Origin: Salminus brasiliensis
Lineage: Eukaryota; Chordata; Actinopteri; Characiformes; Bryconidae
DNA: 64,000 nt
Reading direction: 5' to 3'
Assembly (NCBI RefSeq): GCF_030463535.1
Contig: NC_132880.1
Span: forward strand, 40,615,842 to 40,679,841
Of this stretch, positions 44,777 through 56,100 are shown in pieces. Made by a program: the position numbers and the translations under genes. The stretch's first letter is position 1, and each line of letters begins with the position of its first letter. The notes beneath the pieces were generated by a model. It did no database searches. It worked only from the letters and a program-made list of their open reading frames with translations, and was not told where the DNA came from.

Positions 44777-47700
44777 TTAGTCCTCTTCTTTGTAGCCCAC
44801 CAGCTTAGCACTTACATCCCACAGCCTCATGGCAGCAAGGTCATCTTTAGCCTCCAATGCTGGTTCCATCAGCCGGCAGTCACTGAGATACAATGATCAT
44901 AATCATAAAAACAGACTTTAGAAATAAGAAAGGCTTATTTTTATTCAGCAGTTCTTGGCCTTTTTACAAAATATTGTAAAATGTTTTAAAAAGCAGTCGG
45001 TGGTATTATGAGAGACCTCTCTATTATATACTACATGAACATTTGGATGTTAACTAATACAAGTTTTGTTTGACTTGGTGCCACAGGCTGTCAGCTGCCG
45101 CACTTTAGTCATTTTGTCATACTCTATATTGAGGCTGCACATCTTATTGCAGTCTAAATATAGAGCAACAAATCAGAATCTGACCATCAAGCCTCTGTCA
45201 TACACACATTAAATCTCTCATTGTCTTCTACCCTACTCTAGATTGTGAGGAACTCACCTAAAGTAACAACCACTGTGGTTTTCCAGTCCCTCAGTGATGG
45301 CGCAGTAAATGGTAGTCTGAGCTCCCTGCTTGGGGGTCTTCATGAGAAGAAGGGCAGGAATGGACAGAAGGGTACTGACCACAGGGTGGCGCATCTCCAC
45401 ATAGCGGCCCAGCTCAGTGCGGATCACTCCAGGGTGCAGGGCATAGGCTGTTACTCCAGAACCTGACCAGAACAAGAACAGGTACAAAAGAGCAGATAAA
45501 GGACTTAACACAGAGAAGACCAACAAAAAAGACCAACATATTAAAGTCAGATTGATTTTCTGATGAAATCTACAGTTTGTAGAGGGAAGAGTTTAAACCT
45601 TTGGTCCGCCGTGAGAGCTCTCTGGTGAAGAGCACATTGGCCAGTTTGCTCTGCCTATAACTGACCAAAGAATCATATGGTGTTCTGTTGAAGCTGAGGT
45701 CATCAAAGTGGATCTTTCCTAGAGGAAAGCAGACTGGAGTAAGGACTTGACACAAAAGGTGTACAATACAGTACAGTTCTACAGTGTGTATCAATGGTGG
45801 GACAGCTATCTAAAGGTCTTCAGTTATTATGTAATTGAAAACAAACAAAAAATGGGTCCTCAGTTTGAAGGTCAGGCTCACCCCCTTTGTGAGCAATGCT
45901 GGATACATTGATGATGCGGCTAGGGGTCGAGTTCTTCAGCATGTCCAGGAGTAAAACAGTCAGGAGGAAATGGCCCAGATGATTGACAGCAAACTGAGTT
46001 TCATATCCGTCCTCCGTGAGACTGTGGGGGCACATCATCACTCCTAATGTAATATAATAAGGGTCACTGGAAAATAATAATGTCTTGCATTATACTTAAT
46101 ATTTTGTCACTGTCACACAAAAACCTTGTATATCAAAAATAGCAACTTTACAGGAGTTAAAACCTTCTTAACGTTCAGTGGAAGTTGAAAGCACTGGTCC
46201 ATTCATCATGGAATTTTGCCACAATATACATCAGATTCACATGATGTCAAAAAGTGAATAACAGAAAATGGATTTACTAGGTTTAGCGACAAGTATCTCC
46301 AAAACTTTACAGGAGAAGGCAAAATGTAAACTTTTAAGGAATGTTTTGGCAATTTTACTCCATTTCTTTTTGGAGCATTTGTGTTGGTCTATTCAACATG
46401 AAATTGTGACCCAACATAGGGAGCACCTGCCAGTTGAATGGAGCATGAAAGGAGATACTAGGTTTTTGCATGACAGCAATTATATAATACTTTGTAACAC
46501 TTAAAATTTGGTTGCACCAGCATTGTTGATGAGTATGTCAAGTCGATCTTCTGTGGCAATGTATTCATGTGCAAATTGCCGAACCGAGAAGAAAGAGGCC
46601 AAGTCTAAATGCCGCACTACAACATTGGCATTTCCTGTAGAGCGGCGTATCTCTGCTGCTGCCTTCTCGGCTCTAGTGAGGTCTCGACATGCCATCACAA
46701 CTCGTGCTCCTGAAAAACCATGCCATCAAGCACACATAGCCATTAGTCACATGACTAGTTCAGGGTTTCATCTCCTATACAGTTCCTAGCTGGCTGAAAA
46801 AATGAATGTGTGTATGTGGGGGTGTTTGTACCTCTCTTAGCCATGTCCCGTGCTGTCTCTTTTCCAATGCCAGTGTTGGCACCAGTGATGAGCACAGTCT
46901 TCCCATCTAATCGCACATGACTGTGGCATACTCCACCAGCAATCCACTTCCTCAGCAGAACTAGACCTGCTTTTCATATGGTACACAACACAGAACCAGT
47001 AGAGGTTAACTAAAACTTGACCTCATGGGGCTTAGCTGTATGTGATGCCCAAATGTGATGACTTCAGTTGTTCAACAGAAAAATAATGACATGAGGAAAG
47101 TCATATTTTATAGTGCGGACTATAAACCCTTGTTAAGTGCCTGTATCGTATATATAATATATACACACATATCACACATACAGTTGTGTAAGATATTTAT
47201 ATAAATGAATCAGTGTTATTTACGACACACACTGAATAGACCCAGCTGAGGCATCTAGTCTTTTTCGGCAATACTGTAATATATGTGCATATATATCCAT
47301 TTAACGTTCAATGGAAGTGATTTTGGAGCATTTGTATTGCTCCATTCATCATTCAATGTGGACACATTGTAAAGAACAACTGCCACAAAGGGGGGGTTAC
47401 TATATATATATCATATATAATTTATTTATTATACATTTTAACACAATCATCAATGATAGTCTATGTTTTCCTATTTGGTAGCTTCCCTGTATAATTTTCA
47501 TGAATTTCTCATTCAGTTTATTTCTGTATGCAGCTTGGCAGCACTCACAGGCAGTCCTTAGTGGATCTGACAGTCAGCACACGATGCAATGATCCACCAG
47601 TTCTACTCTCACACTGAAATGCTCCTTGTTTGTTCATTATGTAAAGGTTTGTAGACAGAGATGAGACTACTTTATACATAATTTCTAAATTTAATCTGTA

Positions 47701-48496
47701 TCTCTAATACAGTAAATATGATCAATCTCACATTTAAACAGGTATATGCCCTTTGCATACAGTACAGCTGGCACAGTGCTTGGTCATTGTTCATTATTCT
47801 ACTCATAGAATTGCAGTCAGAGATGCAGGTTCCATATGGAGCTATAGGCCTCTTTACTACTGGCCTTACCAGATTAGCTCGAATAATCTTCTCAAAATGG
47901 TGGGTTTACTGAGGGACTGTGGCTTGGTTAGGTTTACAAGTGTGTCACACATTTCTTGGTTTTGGGAGGAATTTGTTAGAACCTTTAAGGAATGTTTTGC
48001 AATAAAATATACATCATTTCCACCAAACCAGGGCAGGCAGATGATTAAACATAGTGTTGAATTTCAGGATTATTTCTATGTGATACAGACAGAACTGTTC
48101 ACAGAGGACAATGCTAGGACTAAGCACTTTATCACCAATATTAACTGTAGAATTTCACCCCAAATCAAATCTTCAGCTGAGTAGAAACAAGTAAACCCTT
48201 GTAGTCAAAACAAATCCTAAATTGAACATTTACAGCTTATTTACAGTTTATTACAGTGGTAATAGTTCAAGCATGTGAACCTTTGTATTTCTTTCCCTGT
48301 GTTCTGTGACCTTTTCCCTGCAATACTTCAATGCAGCACATTTTAAGGCATAACCATGTCATGTCCTAATCATAGCTTGAATAAGAAACAAGTACAACTT
48401 ACTAATAGCTGTGGCTGCAGTTACTGCTCCGTATTTGGCCAGATGATTTGACTTCAGTTCCTCCCACAGCTGAGCAGCGGAGATATAAAGATTCAT
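44777..48496 (-). CDS. Retinol dehydrogenase, RDH11/12/13-type short-chain reductase
   Basis: Seven coding exons: 48496-48403, 46966-46832, 46709-46518, 46043-45882, 45718-45599, 45462-45258, 44882-44777; 337 residues. An N-terminal hydrophobic segment ([18 protein letters not shown], about 22-39) would anchor it in a membrane. The Rossmann fold follows: TGANTGIG cofactor loop, ACRDL (basic residue after the second strand, favouring NADP(H)), NNAG, NVSS with the catalytic Ser, and YRQSK with the catalytic Tyr and Lys, then [10 protein letters not shown]. The final exon ([30 protein letters not shown]) matches the RDH11/12 tail. The family interconverts retinol and retinal and reduces lipid aldehydes. 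Central segments are closest to RDH12, with some RDH13-like positions, so I give no symbol. Exon 2 starts at a tandem AAGCAG acceptor; I used the downstream AG. Confidence 0.93.
46090..46500. repeat. Two adjacent family D copies in RDH intron 3
   Basis: 46100-46260 (ACTGGTCCATTCATCATGG, TCACATGATGTCAAAAAGTG) and 46270-46500 (TGTTGGTCTATTCAACATG, GGAGATACTAGGTTTTTGCA) both carry the family D pattern in the same order, giving a tandem arrangement. A third fragment is at about 47280-47400 in intron 1. Confidence 0.5.
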
Positions 48497-48501
48497 GTCA
48501 T
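48493..48501 (-). promoter_or_regulatory. Minimal upstream ORF overlapping the RDH start
   Basis: On the minus strand ATGACATGA encodes Met-Thr-stop, and its stop overlaps the gene's own ATG by four bases (ATGA). This is seen directly; an effect on translation is inference. Confidence 0.5.
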
Positions 48502-48999
48502 CTGCTGAAAGAAGCTATCCGTGCCGTCATCCACCAGAGCTCACTGCCTACCTCTCTCTCCTTGCTCATTTAAAGTGCCCTGTGAGCTGTATTATGGCCA
48601 TGGAGCACAGAGTGCAAGTAAGTCTAAGCACCTCACACAGTGGCCCAGTTAAGGTTTTATAACCAGATTAGACTAAGATCATGATCAATGGCGTGGCTCA
48701 TGGTGTGGCAATTAGAGAAACAGAGAAACAGTGGTGAACTGCAACATACCGATTAAAGGTGTTGTTAGTTATCAACAGATCTTGGTATAACAAATGCATT
48801 ATGCATATTTAGAAAATAATACGGTTATACTTATGTAATAAGAATTTTATTTAAATTATATTAATACAGATAAAATATTAATTATATATGTAATCACTGT
48901 GATATAAGAATGTAAAAAAAATGCAAGATTTGTAAAGAACTAAAGGTATAAAGGTTTAGATGAGGGATATTACAAATAACAAATTCAAAGCCTTAACTC

Positions 49000-49355
49000 T
49001 AGATGTGGGACATTCCTGTAAGGATCTGATCCATAAGACCATTAATAAAGTCACATATTTTGAACGATTAGTTCTGGCTCACAAACGCTACTCCAACCCA
49101 CAAGGTAGGCCCCGTTGGATGGCGTCCGACCACTCCAGAGAACACAGTTTCTCGGCTCAGCTTATTCCTCCCTTTTGCTGACATTTGGCAATGGGAATGG
49201 TGTCCTCAGTCTTATGTACAGCTGCTCCAGAGTCTCCAATTGTATTTCCAGTACTTTTCTATTGAATTGATTGCCTGTGTCAACAATAAGCACACCATAA
49301 AGAAGCTGAATTGACTATTTATAAAAGGTGTCTGAATAATTTTGGACCTGTATTG
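49000..49355. mobile_element. Diverged long MITE family A copy
   Basis: Contains TGGATGGCGTCCGACCACTC and CAGAGAACACAGTTTCTCGG, matching 24030-24080, and then a TCCAATTGTATTTCCAGTAC tail. It sits between the RDH gene and pogz. Confidence 0.5.
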
Positions 49356-49824
49356 TATGTTCTTAGTTAAGAGTAAAAAAATGTATGATTAGAAAACTAC
49401 AAATTAGTTTAGTCTCATAAAGGTAGAAACAGTTTAGAGGGTCAAATCTGATCCGATCCGGACGATTTTTATTATCACTGTCAAAACAATAAAACACTAT
49501 GGTGGTCTTAGCTGACATCTTATTGTTTTTATCAAGGCATCTTCACATTAGCTTGCACTTCTCAATGTGATTTACCAGTTTGCTTAATTAATACAGTTTT
49601 TTTTTAAAGTTTACTTAAACTCAAGGGAATGTGGCTAAAATCTAGACACGCTAAAATATAGGCAACAATGCTAGCTACATGCAAGCTGCCCAGACACGAA
49701 GTCTATCATGTCCCACATTGTTCAATGCCATTCACCACTCCACCAAGTTTTACCAATTCAGATTCAGTGAATGCTCGCAATAATGTAACTAACACTAGGC
49801 CATCAACATTGTTGGTGTCAATGA

Positions 49825-50215
49825 GATGTCCTAATGTTTGTGGACATCCCTTTGTTGACACAGATGTCCAAATGCATGCAGTTTGTCTAGTCCTTGTATA
49901 AAAAAGTATTGGCAATAGAATAGGACTCTGTGAAGCAGATAAACAGAAACCTGTTGCACCATGCCAATGTCAGGTGTGGGCTTGGGGGGTATTAAGCCCT
50001 CCAGCACTGAGCTGTGGAGCAGTGGAGCTGGGTTCTCTGGAATGATGGCGCTTGATCCAATACTTTTAGGGTGAGATGGGGTGGTGACCATGAGACGTCC
50101 TGACCTCAATTACGCGTTTGCAGTCAATTCCTTAGAAAAATTGAAAAATCTCTTTTTAATACCCTTAATTTCAAAAGAAATTGCACAGGTGTCCCAATAC
50201 TTTTGTACATACAGT
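49825..50215 (-). mobile_element. Long MITE family A copy with both ends
   Basis: Starts AGATGTCCTAATGTTTGTGG and ends GGTGTCCCAATACTTTTGTAC, the same end pair as the short copy at 34888 but about 390 bases. The middle contains the reverse of the CAGAGAACACAG/ATGGAG block from the copy at 23817. Confidence 0.7.
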
Positions 50216-50893
50216 AACTAGTGCTGTACACGCATGCTGACATCCGTCTATCTAGACCGACAGTAGAATTGATCACCTGCACTACCATGAAAGCACGTCC
50301 GTTTATGCTGTAAAACAAATGTCCACAGCGAGGATATTTGACTAAACTACTAATACCCTACTAATACCCTTTCCTCCCTGTTGTTGTCAAAGTCCATTCA
50401 AAGATTTTAACGTTACCGCCGTTAAAATGGTAGCGGTTTGTAACGTTGACAGGATGTCAGCAGCATGTATGGCCGCCCAATAATCAGACAAAATCAGTCA
50501 GTTATTCAAAAATTAGGCGCCTGTGGTTAGATATTTGTACTCTGGATGTATGTATTTACTGGAAACATGCACAATTTGCAGGCGCCATCTTAAAGCCTGG
50601 TGCGGAAAGGCTAGCTAGCTGTCTGTTAGCTGCTAAGCTCGCTAGCGCTAACTAAGTTAGCAGAAGGGCTTAGACAGTGAATCTATGTGTTAGCTAGCTA
50701 ACTATTGTCTCATAGTATCGCTATTTTATAAGACATACTTGCGTTCATTTGCATTTACACGGACATCCCTCCCTATAAATAACGCGCCAGTTGTTACGGG
50801 CAGATATTTATGGCTAAAAGACAGCCTGCTAACGTTAGCCGTCCAAGCTAACGACTGCGCCATGAGTTCCTGTTTAGTTAGTAGCTGTGGCAT

Positions 50894-50923
50894 AGCATTA
50901 GCATTAGCATTAGCATTAGCATT
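50894..50923. repeat. (ATTAGC)n hexamer repeat
   Basis: Five tandem units of AGCATT. Confidence 0.9.
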
Positions 50924-51239
50924 CCAACATACACAGACATATAATATAATATAATCCATGACAGCATTTGTAATCAAGCGCAAAGGTCGCTCGGACACAT
51001 CGTTGAACACACAGGCATCACCGTTTGGTGCACATATTTTAATATTGCTTATTATTCTGATCAATCTGGTTGAGCTTATTCAACAACATTGCATGATTAG
51101 CCTGACATGGCAGCTCAGTCTTGATGAATGTATTGATACTGAAGGGCTTAAAACAGTTTAACACAGACTTGGGGAGTCAAAACGAACATGTCCTGCATGA
51201 TTTTGTATCCATAACTTGGTATGTTAGGGTGGTGGACAT

Positions 51240-51517
51240 ATTATATTTCCCATTCGATCACTAGATCACTTTTAAGGGTTGGGAGACGAGCGAGAAGCCC
51301 GCCCACCCTAAAGATCGCAGCCAATCAGCGTGCGAGAGGGTGTTGTGGAAGTGACGTGTGGAGGTGGTTAACCTACCGCGGCGCGCAGCCTGGAGAAGGA
51401 GCAGCATACGCGGACTTCACTGTTCCTCTCCCGATGGCCAAGAGTACCAAGTAGTGAAGTGTCTGCCCGAGTGCTGTGCTTTTTTTGTCTTTGCACGCTT
51501 GAAAAATAACCTAGGAG
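51240..51517 (+). promoter_or_regulatory. pogz: pogz promoter and non-coding first exon
   Basis: A CpG-rich patch carries a GC box (CCCGCCCACCC near 51298), a CCAAT box in AGCCAATCAGCG (51321-51325) and a half-CRE (GTGACGTG near 51351), with no TATA box. A GAG|GTAAGG donor at 51517/51518 would end a non-coding exon, spliced to the acceptor TTTACAG at 53175. The transcription start, probably between 51360 and 51430, is inferred. Confidence 0.6.
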
Positions 51518-51894
51518 GTAAGGTGTGCATGACTCGTGTGAACTCAAAGCGAAAATGATGAGCGTTTGTTTTGGAAGTTGTGTTTAAGTCATGTAGCGCA
51601 GGCAGGCAGGCTAAGGCTAACCCGCGTAGCACAACTGGAGGAGGGGCGACGGAGGAGTGGGAGCCCACATGCAGCTAGCAGCGATGTTAGCATTTAGCCT
51701 CGCACACACACACCCCAGAGTCAGGGGGACTCGTAGATCGGGAGCCGGAGGACTTTTGCTGCAAGGAAGAAGTTATAAACTAGGTTGGCACACCTGAGAA
51801 AATCACCAGCCTTTGCGCTTCTTGCATATTACCAGTGCAGGTGTGCGGAGCACCTGCAGTTTGACCAAAGTAGAAAACGACAATAGAGTTAATT

Positions 51895-52440
51895 CGTTCC
51901 CTCGATTTAATAAATCAACCCATTAGTTTAATAAATCGTTCCCTCAGTTTACCAAAGCCATCCATCAGTTTAATATATCATGTCACTGTCATAAATCGTT
52001 TCCTTGACCTAATATCAATACATTTCTTCAGTTTAATAAATTATTTCGTTTGTTTAATAAAGCATCATGACAGTGTAATACATTTTTTTTTTACCATTTA
52101 ACAAATCATACAACCATCATCATTAATAAATTCTTCCTTTTTTAAATCAGGGGAACAGTTTGTTTCATGGATTGATTTCAAAAACCAATCCATTAGTTTA
52201 ATACATCGTTCCTTAATAAACAGTCATTTGTTGCCTTAATTTAATAAATCATATCAATCTAATAAATTGTTCTTTTGATTTAAAAATAGTTTCCCTCAAT
52301 TTAAGAAATGATTACCCCAGTTTTACTAAAGTGTCCCTGCTAAACTGAGGGAAATGATTTTGTAAATTGAGAGATTGTGTTTGTAAACAATTAATAGTAA
52401 TAATTTATTAAATTGAGAGCTAATTGTTAATTAAAGGAAC
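51895..52440. repeat. Degenerate ~21-bp AT-rich tandem repeat in pogz intron 1
   Basis: The unit approximates GTTTAATAAATCGTTCCCTCA and recurs more than fifteen times with heavy drift (for example near 51921, 51942, 52032, 52056, 52193). From about 52347 the same unit appears reverse-complemented (AACTGAGGGAAATGATTTTG; TTTATTAAATTGAGAG), so the array has an inverted end. Confidence 0.75.
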
Positions 52441-53180
52441 AGATTTATGTTTCCAAATATTATTAAAAAAAAATATTGTGTTCTATAGAAGCTAGTTTAA
52501 TTATATTCTTATTCTTTAATTTTATTATATATACATTTTTTAGTTTAGTTTTTGTTTAACTTTTACAGAATATAAAGTTAACATTTTGTTATTTTTTTCT
52601 ATCAACCACATCATGGATGTGACCTGCTGCCTTTAGTTAACCTTTAATATGGAAAATGCATCACTGGCCCCTACCCACCATTTACACTGATTTGGAAGTG
52701 TGTGTTTGTCTGTCTGTTGTTGTGAACTGTCAGGGGCATGTTAGTAAAGCGAACTCACATTTCAACCTAAAAGGCCACCAGTAATGCGTTAACTCAATTG
52801 CATATTAACTCAATAATATTTTTAGCAAAACCTCAAAGTCAAGATCTCTGTAATGCTTAACGTAATTCTTTTCCTAGTAGAAATTCTCATTTTAGATATT
52901 AACAATGGCTTTTTAATTAGTTATAATATCAGATCTACAGGTATTAAAAGCTATTAAAAGTGACTAGCAATATTGCCAAATTGAATTAAACATATCTCAC
53001 AGATACGTGAACCTAAGATTTTAATTAGTCACGTTTGTTAAAGTGTAGATATCTGGAAATTATTTGGACCTTTTACTATTAAAACTGTTATTATAGATAC
53101 AAGAGAAAATGAGATCTTTTTCACTGGCGCCATTTTGAACTAAAACATACATGAAATTCTGCCACTTCTTTACAGACTTT

Positions 53181-53195
53181 ATGGAACATGGCTGA
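53181..53195 (+). promoter_or_regulatory. pogz: Short upstream ORF overlapping the pogz start
   Basis: ATG GAA CAT GGC TGA lies five bases into coding exon 2 and overlaps the pogz ATG at 53188 in another frame. I chose 53188 because its frame gives the conserved POGZ N-terminus; the first ATG hits a stop after four codons. Confidence 0.6.
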
Positions 53196-56100
53196 GTCAG
53201 AATTGTACATGCAATGTGAGGAGGAGGACTTTGCAGCATGTCAGGGTAACATTGATGAAACAGTGGACATGGCCGATGCAGGTAAGGATCAACAGTTTAA
53301 TGTATTTTTATTTACTGCTTGATGAATAATTCTTCATATTTAATTAAATGTGTTCATTCAACACAAACTAAAATCAGTTTTTATTATTTACAATTTTGTT
53401 TTTATTTATCACAAAATGTACACACAGGTGTCTCGCTAGTTCCTTCTGATGCTGCTGCAGCATCAACTGTACAGTCTCCTACAACAGAGGACACTATCAA
53501 GACAACAGTTCTGCCAGTTGCTGCTGGTAAGATTATAAAATAAGTAAGACTGTCTTAAGCACACACAGCAGAGCATTAGTGTAAGTCGTTATAATTGCTG
53601 TTATAAAGCACAAACAGTCCTTGTGGTTGGGAAAGGACTGTACTACTGAATGAATTTGGCAACAAAACAAATACAGTCATCTTAGGCTACAGATATATTT
53701 GCTGTTTGACCATGTATTTGTGTAGACAACCGTCTGCTTCGTAAATGTAGCTGTTCATGTACTTGCCTATGTGCTACACGTGTTACTGGTGGCTTCCACT
53801 AGGGGGCAAACCAGAGAACACTGACCAAGTTTCCACATAGACACATCGATCAATCTATCGCCAGCTGCAATCTATCGCAAGCATATTTCTCACTGTGCAT
53901 CGGCAAGGACGTAGTCATTGCTGGTAATTGAGGTCGTAGTCACGCAGCCTTTGTTTATTACTTTACCCCTTGTGTACAAGTAGTGTTCATTTTAGAGAAC
54001 ATGCACAACCAATTCTCCCATTGTCGCATGATAAGTGAGGCAGCCATCATCAGTTAAAAGAAAGTATGTCTCTATAAGAAGAAGCAGTAAACCATGTCTT
54101 TACATTAGAAGAAACTGTTTAACCTGAATGATTATTTGATTTTGAGGCATTCACAGTTCAGAATATATTATTGAGACCATATGGATGTAAGATTCTCTCA
54201 GATTAAGAAAGTTTTCCTTTTCAGCTCCTGTTGTGCCCAAGCAACTGTTGTCCAGTGTCCTGCAGCCCATACAGATGGCTGCCGGTGGCACCCCTGGTCA
54301 GCCCATCTACATCGCATCACAGGTTTGCTCACTTTGTCTTGCATTTGACAGTGGTTTTGCCTTCCTCTTCTTTTTTTTCCTTTTCCTATTATTTCCTATG
54401 TTTTGAAATAAGTGATTTAAAGGCTTGCTGTTTATGCCACATTCAGTTACTGATGCTCAGTTACACAGTGTGACATGCAGTCATGTTAGAAAAACATGAC
54501 AAACATGGACATTTGGTCTTCATTTAAATAATATTGAGAAATGAAGGTAATATAACTGAACACATACGACTGAAGAAAATTATTTAAAAAAAAAAACAAC
54601 AATAAGTACAATTGTAACTAATAAGGATGCAAAAACTTGAACTTGAAACGCTAGAACATTTCTTCAGTTGTATGTGTTTAGTAATATTACCTCCCAGCCA
54701 ACAAGCTCATGTGTGGCTCGCATAGGTGGGCTCCAGGTGGGCATTGGGTTCTGATTGGGTTTGTACATGTGCTGTTACTGGGACCCAGATGGGCTTCACT
54801 TCCCACCCTAATCTCACACGGGTCCTATCTAGGCACACGTGTGGTGTACTACTTGGATGGGGCCCATGTTTAACCCATCCTGGGATTCACTGGGACCCAT
54901 ATTGTGGGGCCAGCATGGAAGCTGCAGACCAAAACGTTCTGGTTCCCAGTTAGGCAACCTATACAGGCCCCACAGGGGCATGTTATCTGGGTTCATCTCT
55001 CATTATTGTTAAATTGAAGATCACATGTCCATATGTTTTAAATATAAAAAGAAAATTAACATTTTTCTAATTTTCCTTTTTTTCTTTCTATTTTTTTGTT
55101 CTAATTTTTTAATGTGTGCTCGCATGTTTCTCGTCCAGCTATCTCCAGGTGCTCCCCAGAACCTGACAACATCTATAGGTTACATTGTACCTACTGGCAC
55201 TGGACAACCTGTAGCATTCCTATCTCCAGGTAAGATTATTTTCTTTATTTTCTTTTTACTTAACCTTGGCACTTGGTGCCAAACAAAATGTGAGTTTTGT
55301 GGTATGTAGCTCTAAAAATATCAAGAGCATTGGTGAACAGCTTTTTCTCTATCCTTGTTTAAGCTCTGTATTGCCTGTGATGTCCTGTGCTGTTTGTCTC
55401 TGTACTAATCAAACACCCCCTTCCTCCATTCTCCTCAGCTCAGGCAAGCCAGATCATCACCTCTCAGCTTGCTTCTCCATCAGGCACACCACAACCAACA
55501 TCTCCAGAAAACTACACCACAGTTCAGATCCCAGTCAAACTTACAATTTGCGGGCCGTCTGGTGTACATAACATCGCTGCTGTGGCCTCTGCTGGGATGC
55601 CTGCTCGGGGCCTCTCCTCGTCCAGTCTTCTTCCTGTCTCCTCTCCAGCTGACTCTGGTATCACCTAATAGATTTTTGGAATCTAATGGCCAGTTGTTTT
55701 TATTGTCATTCTGCCAACACAAAATGTTGGTAAAGAGTGTCCAACACATTGTTTTAGATAGAGGAGAAAAGTTTGATTATAGAACCTGTGTTGTAAATCT
55801 CACTGTCCACAGTCCAAGTTACCAGCCCATCGCCTACTGCACCACCCACAGCTGCCTCTGAAGTGGTGAATTCAGAAGTACAGTCAAAAGAGGTTGTCAG
55901 CAGCCCACGGACAGAGCCTAACCCCACAGTTCCAGCAGAAATGCCCACCCAAAAGGCTCAATCAGAAGGGCTCGCCCTCACAGTTTCAGTGGCAAGGCCC
56001 ACCCACTTAGCTCCATTGGGAGTTTCTACCTTCACAGCAGCAGGAACAACCAGCACAGCTTCAGCAGCAGGGCCCACCCTCACAGCTCCAGTGACAACCT

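Noticed and set aside
51895-52440. CRISPR-like array in pogz intron 1
   Set aside because: No constant repeat or spacers; it is a drifting AT-rich tandem repeat in a eukaryotic intron.
54726-54953. 75-codon frame as a possible pogz exon
   Set aside because: No similarity to POGZ and no suitable splice sites in phase; the stretch is a GC-rich minisatellite-like repeat, and coding exons at 54225-54322 and 55139-55229 already join in frame.
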